Shown here in pieces: positions 8,034 to 16,429 of a DNA stretch of 41,923 nucleotides (the stretch's first letter is position 1; each line of letters begins with the position of its first letter). A program made the position numbers and the translations under genes. Source of the stretch: Gemmatimonadota bacterium (GTDB lineage: Bacteria > Latescibacterota > UBA2968 > UBA8231). The stretch is taken from the NCBI GenBank assembly GCA_002712305.1, contig PATE01000053.1, forward strand, positions 15,707 through 57,629. Reading direction: 5' to 3'. The notes below the pieces were generated by a model. The model was given only the letters and a program-made list of their open reading frames with translations, was not told where the DNA came from and did no database searches.

Positions 8034-9539
8034 CTATTTCAGCAGCACCATACGGCGCGTCGAGACGCCAGCCTGTGTGACGAGCCGATACAAATAGACA
8101 CCAGGCGCAGCACGCCGGCCGAGGTCATCGTCGCCATGCCACTGCACCTGATGTGATCCGGCGCCGTGCCAGCCTGAAGCGAGGGTCCGGACACGCTGCC
8201 CGAGGATATCGTAGATGACGATCTCCGCAGGCGACCCTTCTGCCATCGAATAGTCGATGGTCGTGGTCGGGTTGAAGGGATTGGGGTAACTCTGCCGCAG
8301 CTGGAATCCACGCGGCTCGAGAGCTTTCTGCTCTTCGATCGCCGTGGGGACGGGTTGTTCGCCGTCCAGAGGCAGGAAACGATAGATCCAGCCGTCGTAT
8401 CCCACGACATAAAGTTCGCCTGCTTCATCTTCGCCGAAGGAGGAGATGTGGGACGGTGAGCCTGCGAGAAGAACCGAATCTGTCACCGCCGTGCCGTTGT
8501 GGCGAAGGGCCCAGATGTTCCCCGAACCGAAGTCCCCGTAGATGTAAGCTCCCACCAGATCGCCGAGTCTATGTCCTCGGTATACGTAACCTCCGGTGAC
8601 GGAGACACCGTGAGAGCGTCCATACGCAGCCACGGGCAGCAGCAGGTCATCGCGCTCACAGCCGGACCCACGGAAACAGGCGAATCCTTCCTGGATGTTC
8701 CATCCGTAGTTGCCACCACGTACGATCAGATCGATCTCTTCGAACGACCCCTGCCCCACATCACCGGCCCACAGATCTCCCGTGATCCGATCGAAGCTGA
8801 AGCGCCATGGATTGCGCAGGCCCCACGCCCAGATCTCTTCGCGCCAGTCGTCTGCATTGCCTACGAAGGGGTTGTCGGCAGGGATCGAATAGGCGAGTCC
8901 CTCGTCGAAGTGATCTACATCGATGCGCAGAATCGTCGCCAGCAGCGTCGTCGGATCCTGGCCATTCAAGAAGCGATCGTTTGACGCGCCGCCATCACCG
9001 AGACCGATATACAACATCCCATCGAGTCCGAAGGCGATCATGCCACCATTGTGATTGCCCGCCGGCTGGGCGACCTCGAGGATCACGCGCTCTGTCGAGG
9101 CGTCGAGAAGGTCGGGGTCGTCAGACATGGCCATCTCGGAAACGCGCGAGAAAAAGTCGCTGCGAGTGTACGAAACAAAGACGCGTCCATTTGAGGCGAA
9201 GTCTGGATGAAAGGCCAGGCCGAGCAGTCCCCCCTCGCCAGGGCTGCTGTTTACAGAGCGCCGGTGGTCGAGGAAGATCTTCTCAAATTGGTCTGCGGCG
9301 TCGATCAGTCTGATGCGTCCTGGACGTTCGACGATGAAGATGCGACCCGATCCATCACCCGCATGGGTGAGCAGGAGGGGGTCATCGAGGTCGACGAAGT
9401 CGAACACGCGTTCGAGCTGACGGGGCGCGAGAGCGAGCTGAGCGCTGGCGATCACCGCCGTCAACAGGACACCGAGTGCGCATCGCAACCAGACGCCCCT
9501 GGCCGCGCTGCACGCGGCGATCTGTTGTGTCGTGAGCAC
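8034..9539 (-). CDS. secreted PQQ-dependent sugar dehydrogenase-like protein with C-terminal FlgD/T9SS-type sorting domain
   Basis: After a hydrophobic signal (LRCALGVLLTAVIASAQ), about 350 residues form a six-bladed propeller of the soluble glucose/sorbosone dehydrogenase (HHIP-like) family. Hallmarks are PGEGGLLGLAFHPDF, NHNGGMIAFG, IGLGDGGASND, WAWGLRNPWRFSFD and GDVGQGSFEEIDL. Such proteins oxidise sugars with bound PQQ outside the cytoplasm. The last 90 residues carry QSYPNPFNPTTTIDYSM, IYDILGQRVRTL and APGVYLYRL, a FlgD-Ig/type IX-like sorting or anchoring module found in the FCB group. No ATG lies near the signal. I used GTG 9539 (501 residues); TTG 9488, preceded by AGGGG, would give a shorter and equally sensible signal peptide. 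Divergent from the aldo/keto reductase. Confidence 0.85.
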   Translation of the reverse strand: MLTTQQIAACSAARGVWLRCALGVLLTAVIASAQLALAPRQLERVFDFVDLDDPLLLTHAGDGSGRIFIVERPGRIRLIDAADQFEKIFLDHRRSVNSSPGEGGLLGLAFHPDFASNGRVFVSYTRSDFFSRVSEMAMSDDPDLLDASTERVILEVAQPAGNHNGGMIAFGLDGMLYIGLGDGGASNDRFLNGQDPTTLLATILRIDVDHFDEGLAYSIPADNPFVGNADDWREEIWAWGLRNPWRFSFDRITGDLWAGDVGQGSFEEIDLIVRGGNYGWNIQEGFACFRGSGCERDDLLLPVAAYGRSHGVSVTGGYVYRGHRLGDLVGAYIYGDFGSGNIWALRHNGTAVTDSVLLAGSPSHISSFGEDEAGELYVVGYDGWIYRFLPLDGEQPVPTAIEEQKALEPRGFQLRQSYPNPFNPTTTIDYSMAEGSPAEIVIYDILGQRVRTLASGWHGAGSHQVQWHGDDDLGRRAAPGVYLYRLVTQAGVSTRRMVLLK

Positions 9540-9692
9540 ACCACGAAGTATGGGTGTCTCGCCGTCGACCGCAAGCGGTTGACGGCCCCCCGGGGAAATG
9601 GCACGATTGATCCCGGAGTCGCAGGGCCGATCAGACCCAATGCCCTGCACACCCTGCCGCGAATGATGCGCACGAAGGACTGAACGACCACT

Positions 9693-10664
9693 ATGGATAC
9701 AAGATCTCTCGGCCGCACGGGCATTCAGGTCTCTCAGCTGTGTTTTGGCACGATGGCCTTCGGTGGAGACGCCGACGAATCCACCTCTGCCGCCCTCTAC
9801 AGACGTTGCCGAGATGCGGGGATCAACTTCTTCGACTGTGCCAACGTCTATGCGGGTGGGCGCTCCGAGGAGATTCTCGGCAAGTTGAGCAAACATGAGC
9901 GCGACGAGCTCGTGCTCACGTCGAAGGTGTGTGGACGCGTCGGTCCTGGGCCGAACGATCGGGGACTGTCACGGCGTCACATTCACCAGCAGATCGACGT
10001 CAGTCTTCGGCGACTGCAGACCGATCACCTCGACGTCTACTTCATTCACAATCTCGATGCCGAGACGCCGATGGAAGAGACGCTGCGCGCCCTCGATGAT
10101 CTGGTCCATGCGGGCAAGGTGCTCTACGTGGGGGTCAGCAACTGGGCGGCCTGGCAGATTGCCCGCGCCCTTGGCGTCAGCCAGCGTGAGCTGCTGGCGC
10201 CCTTTGCGTGTCTGCAGCCCATGTACAACGTCGCCAAACGTCAGGCGGAGGTGGAGATCCTCCCCCTTGCTGAGCACGAGGGATTGGGTGTGATCTCCTA
10301 CAGTCCGGTGGGGGGTGGTCTTCTAAGTGGCAAATACGGGATTCGTCAGCGTCCGGATCACGGTCGCCTGATAGACACCCCGACGTATCAGAAGCGCTAC
10401 GGAGACGATGCGTACTACGAAATCGCTGAACGCTTCGTCGACCACGCACGCGCCATTGGTGAGCACCCTGTATCCCTGGCCGTCGCCTGGGTCATGGCCC
10501 ATCCGGCGGTGACGACACCCATCATCGGTGCTCGTTCCGTGGAGCAGTTGGAGCCGTCGTTGGCGGCCATCGATGTGCAGATGGACCCTGAGCGATACGC
10601 CGCCATCGCCGCCCTGTCATCGACCCCACCACCGGCGACGGATCGCACCGAGGACCAGGCGTAG
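9693..10664 (+). CDS. aldo/keto reductase
   Basis: A 323-residue (alpha/beta)8 barrel reductase. The catalytic tetrad is visible as Asp48, Tyr53, Lys78 and His119 (DCANVYAGG, LTSKV, YFIHN). The start SLGRTGIQVSQLCFGTM is typical of the voltage-gated-channel-beta/YajO-like AKR branch, as are the late NADPH-binding segments SPVGGGLLSGKYG and PIIGARSVEQLE. The enzyme interconverts carbonyls and alcohols of sugars or aromatic aldehydes in the cytoplasm. It stands alone on its strand. Its stop codon abuts the stop of a remnant gene on the opposite strand. Confidence 0.9.
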   Translation: MDTRSLGRTGIQVSQLCFGTMAFGGDADESTSAALYRRCRDAGINFFDCANVYAGGRSEEILGKLSKHERDELVLTSKVCGRVGPGPNDRGLSRRHIHQQIDVSLRRLQTDHLDVYFIHNLDAETPMEETLRALDDLVHAGKVLYVGVSNWAAWQIARALGVSQRELLAPFACLQPMYNVAKRQAEVEILPLAEHEGLGVISYSPVGGGLLSGKYGIRQRPDHGRLIDTPTYQKRYGDDAYYEIAERFVDHARAIGEHPVSLAVAWVMAHPAVTTPIIGARSVEQLEPSLAAIDVQMDPERYAAIAALSSTPPPATDRTEDQA

Positions 10665-11042
10665 TCAGGGCCGCGTGACGGTGAGGTAGTCGAACTCTGC
10701 CTTTGAACCGCCGTTGATCCGGAAGCCCACCTTCCCGTTGAGCCAGAACCGTGTCGAATAGCTGCTCATGTTCTTGAATCTCTGTCCAAGAAACTGAAGT
10801 CCGGTGGCCCGGCGCTCGATGCGGACCGTGTTCCAATTGCTCTTCTTCTCGAGGGACGACGCCTCCCTCCAGTCGAGGATTCGTCGATACTCGCCCTGGT
10901 CCATCACGGCCAGAGCAAACTGACCATTCGGTCGGATGAGGATATTGCAGTAGTCGGCGCCCGACGACAGGCCCCAGATTAGACCGACCCACACCTTGCC
11001 GTGGAGAGGCGTCAAGACTGCGCGAGGGCCAACCTCGTCCAC
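10665..11042 (-). pseudogene. 5'-truncated LamG/DUF1080-like (3-keto-disaccharide hydrolase fold) remnant
   Basis: The 125 readable residues correspond to the C-terminal half of a concanavalin-like jelly-roll domain: VWVGLIWG, ADYCNILIRPNGQFALAVMD, ILDWREASS, WNTVRIERR, FWLNGKVGFRI and AEFDYLTVTRP. Proteins of this group (DUF1080, GH16-like) normally begin with a signal peptide and another 60-100 residues of the same sandwich. Here the frame runs into a TGA at 11055-11057, and no continuation was seen in the other minus-strand frames before the next gene. The first possible start, GTG 11042, has no good ribosome-binding site. I therefore read it as the tail of a decayed secreted protein. It could still be translated as a short orphan. 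Confidence 0.55.
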
Positions 11043-11163
11043 TTGGAAGTAGCCTCAGGGATGCCCGTCGTTCGATGGGGGTCCACCATTGACGCACACC
11101 ATGGGATATCGCACGATTGGACGTCGCTGTTGAGATGTCACTGAAGAATCAGAGAAAGAATCC

Positions 11164-11640
11164 ATGGCACGGCAGTACTGGCTCGTGAAGTGTGAACCCC
11201 ACGAGTGCTCCTTCGACGAACTCAAGAAGCGTGAGAAGCGCACCGGATTCTGGCGCGGTGTGCGCAACTACCAGGCGCGCAACCTTATCCGTGATGACAT
11301 GGCCAAGGGAGAGCTCGCCTTCTTCTATCACTCGAACTGCGATGAACCGGGCGTGGCGGGCATCGTCGAGATCGTGGCCGCTGGATATCCCGATCCGAGT
11401 CAGTTCAACAAGAGTGACCGCTACCACGACGCGAAGTCGAAAGCGGAGGATCCCCGCTGGTATTCATTCGACGTGAAGTGGAAGAAGAAGCTGAAGAGTT
11501 TTGTTTCCCTCGCTGATTTGAAGGCGAATGCGAAACTTGGCGAGATGAAGGTCGTACAGAAGGGTCAACGACTCTCCATTCAGCCTGTCACCGCGGCCGA
11601 ATGGAAGCAGGTCTGCAAGATGGGGGGAATCACCGCATGA
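11164..11640 (+). CDS. EVE-domain (PUA-like) protein
   Basis: The 158-residue protein is nearly all one EVE domain. It opens QYWLVKCEPHECSFDEL, followed by FWRGVRNYQARNLIRDDM and GELAFFYHSN, then GVAGIVEIV, WYSFDVKW and RLSIQPVTAAEW. EVE domains are related to YTH and PUA folds and bind modified bases in RNA or DNA. The human homologue is THYN1. The cellular role in bacteria is not settled, though EVE proteins often sit near restriction or RNA-modification genes. None is nearby here. Length is normal for a stand-alone EVE protein. The enolase-superfamily gene begins 13 bases after its stop. Confidence 0.9.
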   Translation: MARQYWLVKCEPHECSFDELKKREKRTGFWRGVRNYQARNLIRDDMAKGELAFFYHSNCDEPGVAGIVEIVAAGYPDPSQFNKSDRYHDAKSKAEDPRWYSFDVKWKKKLKSFVSLADLKANAKLGEMKVVQKGQRLSIQPVTAAEWKQVCKMGGITA

Positions 11641-11653
11641 GGTGCGAGGCGAA

Positions 11654-12772
11654 ATGGTAACGATCACCCGTGTCGAGGCGATTCCCATCCTCGTACCCCT
11701 GACGACGGGGCTGACGACGAAGACGGCCCACGGTGAGCATATCGACTCACCCTATGTCGTGGTTCGTGTGCATACGGATGAGGGCATCACGGGCGTCGGA
11801 GAGGCAACGCTGGCGCCCAGGTGGAGTGGTGAGACCAGCCCCGGGTGTGTGGCTGTGATTCGCGACCTGCTCGACCCGGTGCTGCAGGGCGCCAATGCCC
11901 TCGACGTCAATGTGTGCCGACAGAGGATCGAGTCAGCGCTGCGTCTGAATCCCTTCACCAAGGCGGCGGTGGAGATGGCGATCTGGGACGTGGCGGGCAA
12001 GGCGGCTGAGCGGTCTGTATGTCGCTTGCTCGGTGGACGTCTGCGCGATGAATTGCCAATGAAGATGGTGGTCGGCGCTTTTCCCGTGGAAAAGGCGGTG
12101 GCCCTGGCACAGCGGTTCCTAGACGGAGGAGCTCGCCATCTGAAGGTGAAGGTGGGGCTCGATCCGGCGCAGGATGTGGCTCGTGTGGCGGCCGTGCGCG
12201 AGCTGGCGGGCCCCGACGTCGGGATCAGTGTGGATGGCAACTGTGGCTGGAGTGTTCCCGTCGCCTGCCGAACGCTGCCGCTGCTGGAGGCGTACGATGT
12301 GCGTCTCGCCGAGCAGCCGATCCGAGCAAATGATGTGACCGAATGGGCACGCCTGCGTGCCGCGACATCGATTCCACTGATGGCCGATGAATCGGTGTTC
12401 TCCCTGACGGATGCGTGGAACCTGGTGTCGAATCGCGCCGTCGACGTGCTGGCCATCTATCCCGGCAAACATGGTGGTTTGCTGGGCGCCCTCGAGATTG
12501 CACACCTGGCCCGGGCTGCGGGTATCGTGTGCAGTATGGGCAGCAATCTCGAGCTGGGCATCGGCACGGCGGCCATGCTTCATCTGGGTGCGACGGCAGA
12601 GGCCATCGACAATGAGACGTACCCGGGAGATTACCTGGGTCCGCTGTACCACGAAGCGAATATGATCACCGAACCGCTTCGCCTCGGTCCCGAGACCGCC
12701 CACGTACCGGACGGGCCCGGTCTCGGTGTCGAACTCGACGAAGATCAACTCGATCGCTGGCGGGACGGATAG
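11654..12772 (+). CDS. mandelate racemase/muconate lactonizing enzyme family protein (MLE-type)
   Basis: A 372-residue enolase-superfamily protein with intact active-site residues. The general bases are Lys164 and Lys166 (HLKVKVG). The metal ligands are Asp194 (VDGN), Glu220 (AEQP) and Asp245 (ADES), and the opposing lysine is Lys272 (YPGKHGG). The Lys-x-Lys plus Lys arrangement places it in the muconate-cycloisomerase-like subgroup, which also holds dipeptide epimerases and cis,cis-muconate or N-succinylamino-acid enzymes. The substrate is not predictable. ATG 11654 is preferred over GTG 11642 because of GAGG at 11646-11649. It lies between the EVE gene and a PhyH gene on the same strand, so co-expression is likely but not proven. 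Confidence 0.88.
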   Translation: MVTITRVEAIPILVPLTTGLTTKTAHGEHIDSPYVVVRVHTDEGITGVGEATLAPRWSGETSPGCVAVIRDLLDPVLQGANALDVNVCRQRIESALRLNPFTKAAVEMAIWDVAGKAAERSVCRLLGGRLRDELPMKMVVGAFPVEKAVALAQRFLDGGARHLKVKVGLDPAQDVARVAAVRELAGPDVGISVDGNCGWSVPVACRTLPLLEAYDVRLAEQPIRANDVTEWARLRAATSIPLMADESVFSLTDAWNLVSNRAVDVLAIYPGKHGGLLGALEIAHLARAAGIVCSMGSNLELGIGTAAMLHLGATAEAIDNETYPGDYLGPLYHEANMITEPLRLGPETAHVPDGPGLGVELDEDQLDRWRDG

Positions 12773-12827
12773 GGGTTATGGCCCATCTCGCAGATGGACA
12801 CAGGCGCCAAGACTTCAGGAGACTGTG

Positions 12828-13649
12828 ATGTCTGAGAACGCAACGGGTGTGACAGAGGAAGAGAAGTTTCGTTTCGACCTGACAGGTTTTTTCATTCGGC
12901 CCGCTATTCTCACACCCGACGAGGTGGCGGCGATCGTCGATCAGATCGATCGCATCTTCCACGATCCAGATTCACTGCCACCCCACGAGCGTGGAATGCC
13001 GGGTGGCGCAGCCCAACTGATCATCGACCATCCGAAGGTGATGGAGGTGCTGCATGAGATCATCGGCCCCGACGTGCGTCTGGAGAACACGACCTGTATC
13101 TGGCGCAAGAAGGGGGAGCGCCACGGTGATCTGCATGGCGGCGGACCGCAGCAGATCGATCCGATTTTCGGCTATCGCAGCAGCAACGGTCGCATTCACG
13201 CGGGGATGGTGCGCGTCGTGTTCGAGTTGACCGATATCAGCAGAAACGACGGGGCGACCCACTTCATCCCGGGCAGCCACAAGGCGAATTTTCCCATGCA
13301 TGCCGATCACATGTCTCTGGAAGAGGGAGAGCAGTCAGAGTTTCTCACCTCCTATGACTGTCCGGCAGGCAGTGCCGTGTTCTTTACAGAGAACCTGTGC
13401 CACGCAGGTCCGCCGTGGAAGCGGGACACGCCAAGGGTGGCAATCCTGAACGCGTATTCCCATCTGGCCACCCACTGGCATCGACTGAAGGTGACACCAG
13501 AGGTGATGAGTGGCCTGCCGCGTGAAAAGCAGGCCTACTTCCGCGAACCCTGGATTGCGGACTTTCGCTCGTCTCCGGCGACACACAACACCTTCGAACG
13601 CTTCATGGAAGGGGGCGAACCTCCTGTCGACACGGACAACGAACCGTAA
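12828..13649 (+). CDS. phytanoyl-CoA dioxygenase (PhyH) family protein
   Basis: The 273-residue product is an Fe(II)/2-oxoglutarate-type dioxygenase. The facial triad reads His99-x-Asp101 (GERHGDLHGG) and His192 (NLCHAGPPW), with Arg203 (DTPRVAI) as the likely 2-oxoglutarate clamp. ATHFIPGSHKANF and AGSAVFFTENL are typical strands of the jelly-roll. Family members hydroxylate small molecules; in environmental bacteria most substrates are unknown. ATG 12828 is preceded by CAGGAG at 12816-12821. The frame is open upstream, but that part overlaps the enolase gene. Likely co-transcribed with the MLE-type gene 55 bases upstream. It is one of three PhyH-like genes in the window, and by eye they are not close copies of one another. 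Confidence 0.88.
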   Translation: MSENATGVTEEEKFRFDLTGFFIRPAILTPDEVAAIVDQIDRIFHDPDSLPPHERGMPGGAAQLIIDHPKVMEVLHEIIGPDVRLENTTCIWRKKGERHGDLHGGGPQQIDPIFGYRSSNGRIHAGMVRVVFELTDISRNDGATHFIPGSHKANFPMHADHMSLEEGEQSEFLTSYDCPAGSAVFFTENLCHAGPPWKRDTPRVAILNAYSHLATHWHRLKVTPEVMSGLPREKQAYFREPWIADFRSSPATHNTFERFMEGGEPPVDTDNEP

Positions 13650-13716
13650 GGTCGCTCCGGGGTGCGAGTTCGACCGCCTGCATGGGCCCGTCAGGTGCAG
13701 ATCTCTAGCTATACCG

Positions 13717-14982
13717 CTACTCTTCCCAGATGGGCCATTCGCTTTCCTGAAGCCGTGTCCACAGGCTGTCGAACTCCGCCGAACCGTCGTCCTCCCACTC
13801 GTCGAGTCGCACTCCGGCTGCGAAGGTCTCGTCCACGCCCTGCTTCATCAGGCGCTCTGCCTGCTGCAGATTGCGGTAGTAGTGTTTCAGGCCGCCCGGC
13901 AGAGTGACGACGGACAGATGGCGGGAGAATTCGGGTGCCGGTTGTGCGGAGATGGCATACCGATCGATGGCGGCCTCGTCGAGGACGACGCCCAGACCTG
14001 GCCCTTCAGGCACACGCATGAATCCCCGTTGCATCGTATGCGGTTCGGTGATCAGGTCGTCCACATAGGAATGATGGCCGGTGACGCCGGGGATCGTTGC
14101 CGTAGGCATGGCGGCGCCCAACTGGCAGGCGAAGGCGGTGGTGATCCCGGTACCCACGTATTGAAGCAGGATAGGTGTGTTGGCCGCAGCGAAGGCCCAT
14201 CCCGCAGCGAGCGCATTGCCCACATTTTCGTGTGAACACAAAGCGCCTTCGAAGTCTCCCGCACGCAGTCCGATCCAGGGTCCTGACGGTTGCCGTGACG
14301 CTGGTCGGCTGATCACCCCTGTCCCATGCAGGTAGAAGGGAATGCGGATCTGTGCATGAAGACGGCGCCAACCTTCGACGTCGTAGGCGAAGATGGGCTC
14401 CTCCACGCCCTTGACGACGGGAATCTCTTCCAGCTGACGCAGGATGGGCAGGGCCTTCTCTACGCAGATCAGAGAACCGTTGAAATCGAACTCCACACGG
14501 AAGTCGGGAGGGGCCACCTGCTGCATGGCCTGCGCCGTCTCCACAACGTCATAGAAGGCGCGGGCCTTGCACTTGAGACCCCGGTAACCACGACTCACCG
14601 CTTCTTCCACTTCGGCGGCCGAATCCTCTGGTGACATGCACGGCATCCACCAGCCCATGGAGACCCACTGGCGCATCTGAGGTCCCATCAGCTTCCACGC
14701 GGGTTGTCCCAGCTGCTTGCCTACCAGGTCATAACAGGCCATGTCGAGGTTGAAGCGACCGCTGCCCATCAAGTGATCGACGGGGTCGGTGCCGATATAG
14801 GGCGCCAGTACTTCTTCATCGAAGGGTGGCCCGACACTCTCGCCGAGTCCGACCCACTCGCTGTCGGTATGGAATCGATAGACCGTGTGTTCTTCGATCA
14901 TGGAAAAGTGATGAAAACGTGTCCGAATCCGGTCCTGGTAGGGCAGACGCAGATGCAGGCATTCGATCGACGTGATTTTCAT
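13717..14982 (-). CDS. atypical enolase-superfamily (mandelate racemase-like) protein
   Basis: A 421-residue protein with the capping domain start MKITSIECLHLRLPYQ and the barrel strand GLKCKARAF (Lys137, Lys139). It continues with FRVEFDFNGS (Asp166, Asn168) and VKGVEEPI (Glu194/195). The next strand, where a third acidic metal ligand is expected, reads IPFYLHGTG, with a histidine (His219) and no carboxylate. The metal site is therefore non-standard, as in some divergent dehydratase-like members. The late signature RVPEGPGLGVVLDE is that of D-galactonate/mandelate-type proteins. About 60 extra residues follow it (to EWPIWEE). The start at 14982 has AGGAAG upstream. Function is unknown, possibly an acid-sugar dehydratase or a non-catalytic relative. 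Convergent with the PhyH gene. Confidence 0.75.
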   Translation of the reverse strand: MKITSIECLHLRLPYQDRIRTRFHHFSMIEEHTVYRFHTDSEWVGLGESVGPPFDEEVLAPYIGTDPVDHLMGSGRFNLDMACYDLVGKQLGQPAWKLMGPQMRQWVSMGWWMPCMSPEDSAAEVEEAVSRGYRGLKCKARAFYDVVETAQAMQQVAPPDFRVEFDFNGSLICVEKALPILRQLEEIPVVKGVEEPIFAYDVEGWRRLHAQIRIPFYLHGTGVISRPASRQPSGPWIGLRAGDFEGALCSHENVGNALAAGWAFAAANTPILLQYVGTGITTAFACQLGAAMPTATIPGVTGHHSYVDDLITEPHTMQRGFMRVPEGPGLGVVLDEAAIDRYAISAQPAPEFSRHLSVVTLPGGLKHYYRNLQQAERLMKQGVDETFAAGVRLDEWEDDGSAEFDSLWTRLQESEWPIWEE

Positions 14983-15132
14983 GGGTAGGGCTTCCTGTCG
15001 ACGGATGAAGGGCAAACACCTGCAACGATAGGGTCTCGAGGAGTCGCGCCCAATCCGAGGCGGGCGAGCGAACCTTGCTCATCGTGCGTATCGTCAAACG
15101 AGTGTGATTCGCGAACCGTATACAGGAGATCG

Positions 15133-15642
15133 ATGAAACCGAGTCGTCCAGCAGTTGCTGCGTTGATGGCCGTGGTCTGGTTTGTCGGCGTTTCTCAGGT
15201 CCAGAGTGAATGGCCCTACGACGACAGTCCTCTCAGACGGGGGACGCCCGTGGAGATCGGCGTACGCGTGGGGCATGACTATGACGGTGAGGCACCCAGC
15301 GCAGGCGCTCAATTGCGACTACCCATTCCACGGTTGCGTGGGTTTATCCTGGTGCCCAGTGCCGATATCTTCGATGCCGACGAAGGCGCAGACTGGCAGG
15401 TCAATGTGGATCTGCTCATGTCTTCGGGTCCGCGAGGGGGATTCTATGGGGGACTGGGGTTCGGCTGGGTCGAAGAGGGTCGACCTGATCGCGAAAGAGC
15501 GATCAATCAGATTCTGGGTCTGCGGCTGCCCGTCGGACGCAGGGGCCTGCGTGCCTATCTCGAAGGTCGCTGGACCGAACTTGCCCGCGACACGGTATTT
15601 CGACTCGTCGGTGGTGTGAACATTCCGCTTTTCAGCTACTGA
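15133..15642 (+). CDS. small exported, probably outer-membrane beta-barrel protein
   Basis: The 169-residue product begins with a Sec signal peptide (VAALMAVVWFVGVSQVQS). Alternating beta-strand segments follow, such as TPVEIGVRVGHDYDG, GAQLRLPIPRLRGFILVPSADI, QVNVDLLMSS, GGFYGGLGFGWVEEG and RAYLEGRWTELA. It ends in an aromatic residue (NIPLFSY), as is usual for outer-membrane barrels recognised by BamA. The architecture suggests an eight-strand OmpA/OmpW-size barrel. I do not recognise a specific family. It is the only plus-strand gene between two minus-strand units, and its stop lies 7 bases from that of the convergent SDR. Confidence 0.65.
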   Translation: MKPSRPAVAALMAVVWFVGVSQVQSEWPYDDSPLRRGTPVEIGVRVGHDYDGEAPSAGAQLRLPIPRLRGFILVPSADIFDADEGADWQVNVDLLMSSGPRGGFYGGLGFGWVEEGRPDRERAINQILGLRLPVGRRGLRAYLEGRWTELARDTVFRLVGGVNIPLFSY

Positions 15643-15649
15643 GGATCCG

Positions 15650-16429
15650 TCACAGGGGCCAGACACTCCCGGCGATCACGCCCCCGTCCACATAGATCAC
15701 CTGGCCCGTGACAAAGTTCGAAGCCGAGGCGGCAAGAAACACCGCTGTGCCGACCATGTCCTGTGGTGTGCCCACTCGCTGGGCCGGCGTGCGATCAAGG
15801 ATCCAGTCGTTGAATTCCTCATTCTCCCACAGATGGCTGTTCAGATCCGTGGCAATGAATCCGGGTGCTAGTGCATTGACCTGGATGTCGTGTTCGGCCC
15901 ATTCCACGGCAAGCCCCTTGGTCAGCTGCCCAAGGGCTCCCTTGCTGCCGGTGTAGACGGTGATCTTTGGCAGTCCCATGCCCGTCGCCAGCGATGCGAT
16001 GTTGACGATCTTGCCACCCTGACCCCGGCCAATCATGCGTTTGCCGACTTCCTGACAGAGGAAATAGGCGCCCTTGAAGTTGACCCCCATGACCTGATCG
16101 AAGTCCTCTTCCTCAAGCTCCGTCGCCGGTTTTCGGATGTTGATACCTGCCACGTTGAAGAGGATGTCGATCTCGCCGAGCTCTGAACTCACCCGCTCGA
16201 CGGCGGGGCCCAACTCATCGATCTGGCTCACATCCAGCGTCACCGACATGGATCGACGGCCTCGGGCGGCCACGGCGTCGGCAACCGACTCGATGTCGCT
16301 CTGCGTGCGTGCGGCGATGGCCACATCTGCCCCGGCATCGGCCAACCCCAGCGCAATCGCTTCACCGATGCCCCGGCCGCCACCGGCCACGAGGGCACAT
16401 TTGCCCGCCAGATCGAAGAGACCACTCAT
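15650..16429 (-). CDS. SDR-family oxidoreductase, last gene of the importer operon
   Basis: A 259-residue classical SDR with the cofactor loop GGGRGIG (16-22), the NVAG motif (92-95) and catalytic Ser146, Tyr159 and Lys163 (VYTGSKGAL). The C-terminus has FLAASASNFVTGQ and VDGG. It resembles gluconate 5-dehydrogenase, 2-deoxygluconate dehydrogenase and glucose dehydrogenase-like members. Its ATG overlaps the TGA of the upstream PhyH gene by one base (TGATG), a translational-coupling arrangement. A role in oxidising the product of that dioxygenase, or the sugar brought in by the upstream transporter, is a fair inference. The frame is open further upstream but lies inside the PhyH gene. Confidence 0.88.
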   Translation of the reverse strand: MSGLFDLAGKCALVAGGGRGIGEAIALGLADAGADVAIAARTQSDIESVADAVAARGRRSMSVTLDVSQIDELGPAVERVSSELGEIDILFNVAGINIRKPATELEEEDFDQVMGVNFKGAYFLCQEVGKRMIGRGQGGKIVNIASLATGMGLPKITVYTGSKGALGQLTKGLAVEWAEHDIQVNALAPGFIATDLNSHLWENEEFNDWILDRTPAQRVGTPQDMVGTAVFLAASASNFVTGQVIYVDGGVIAGSVWPL

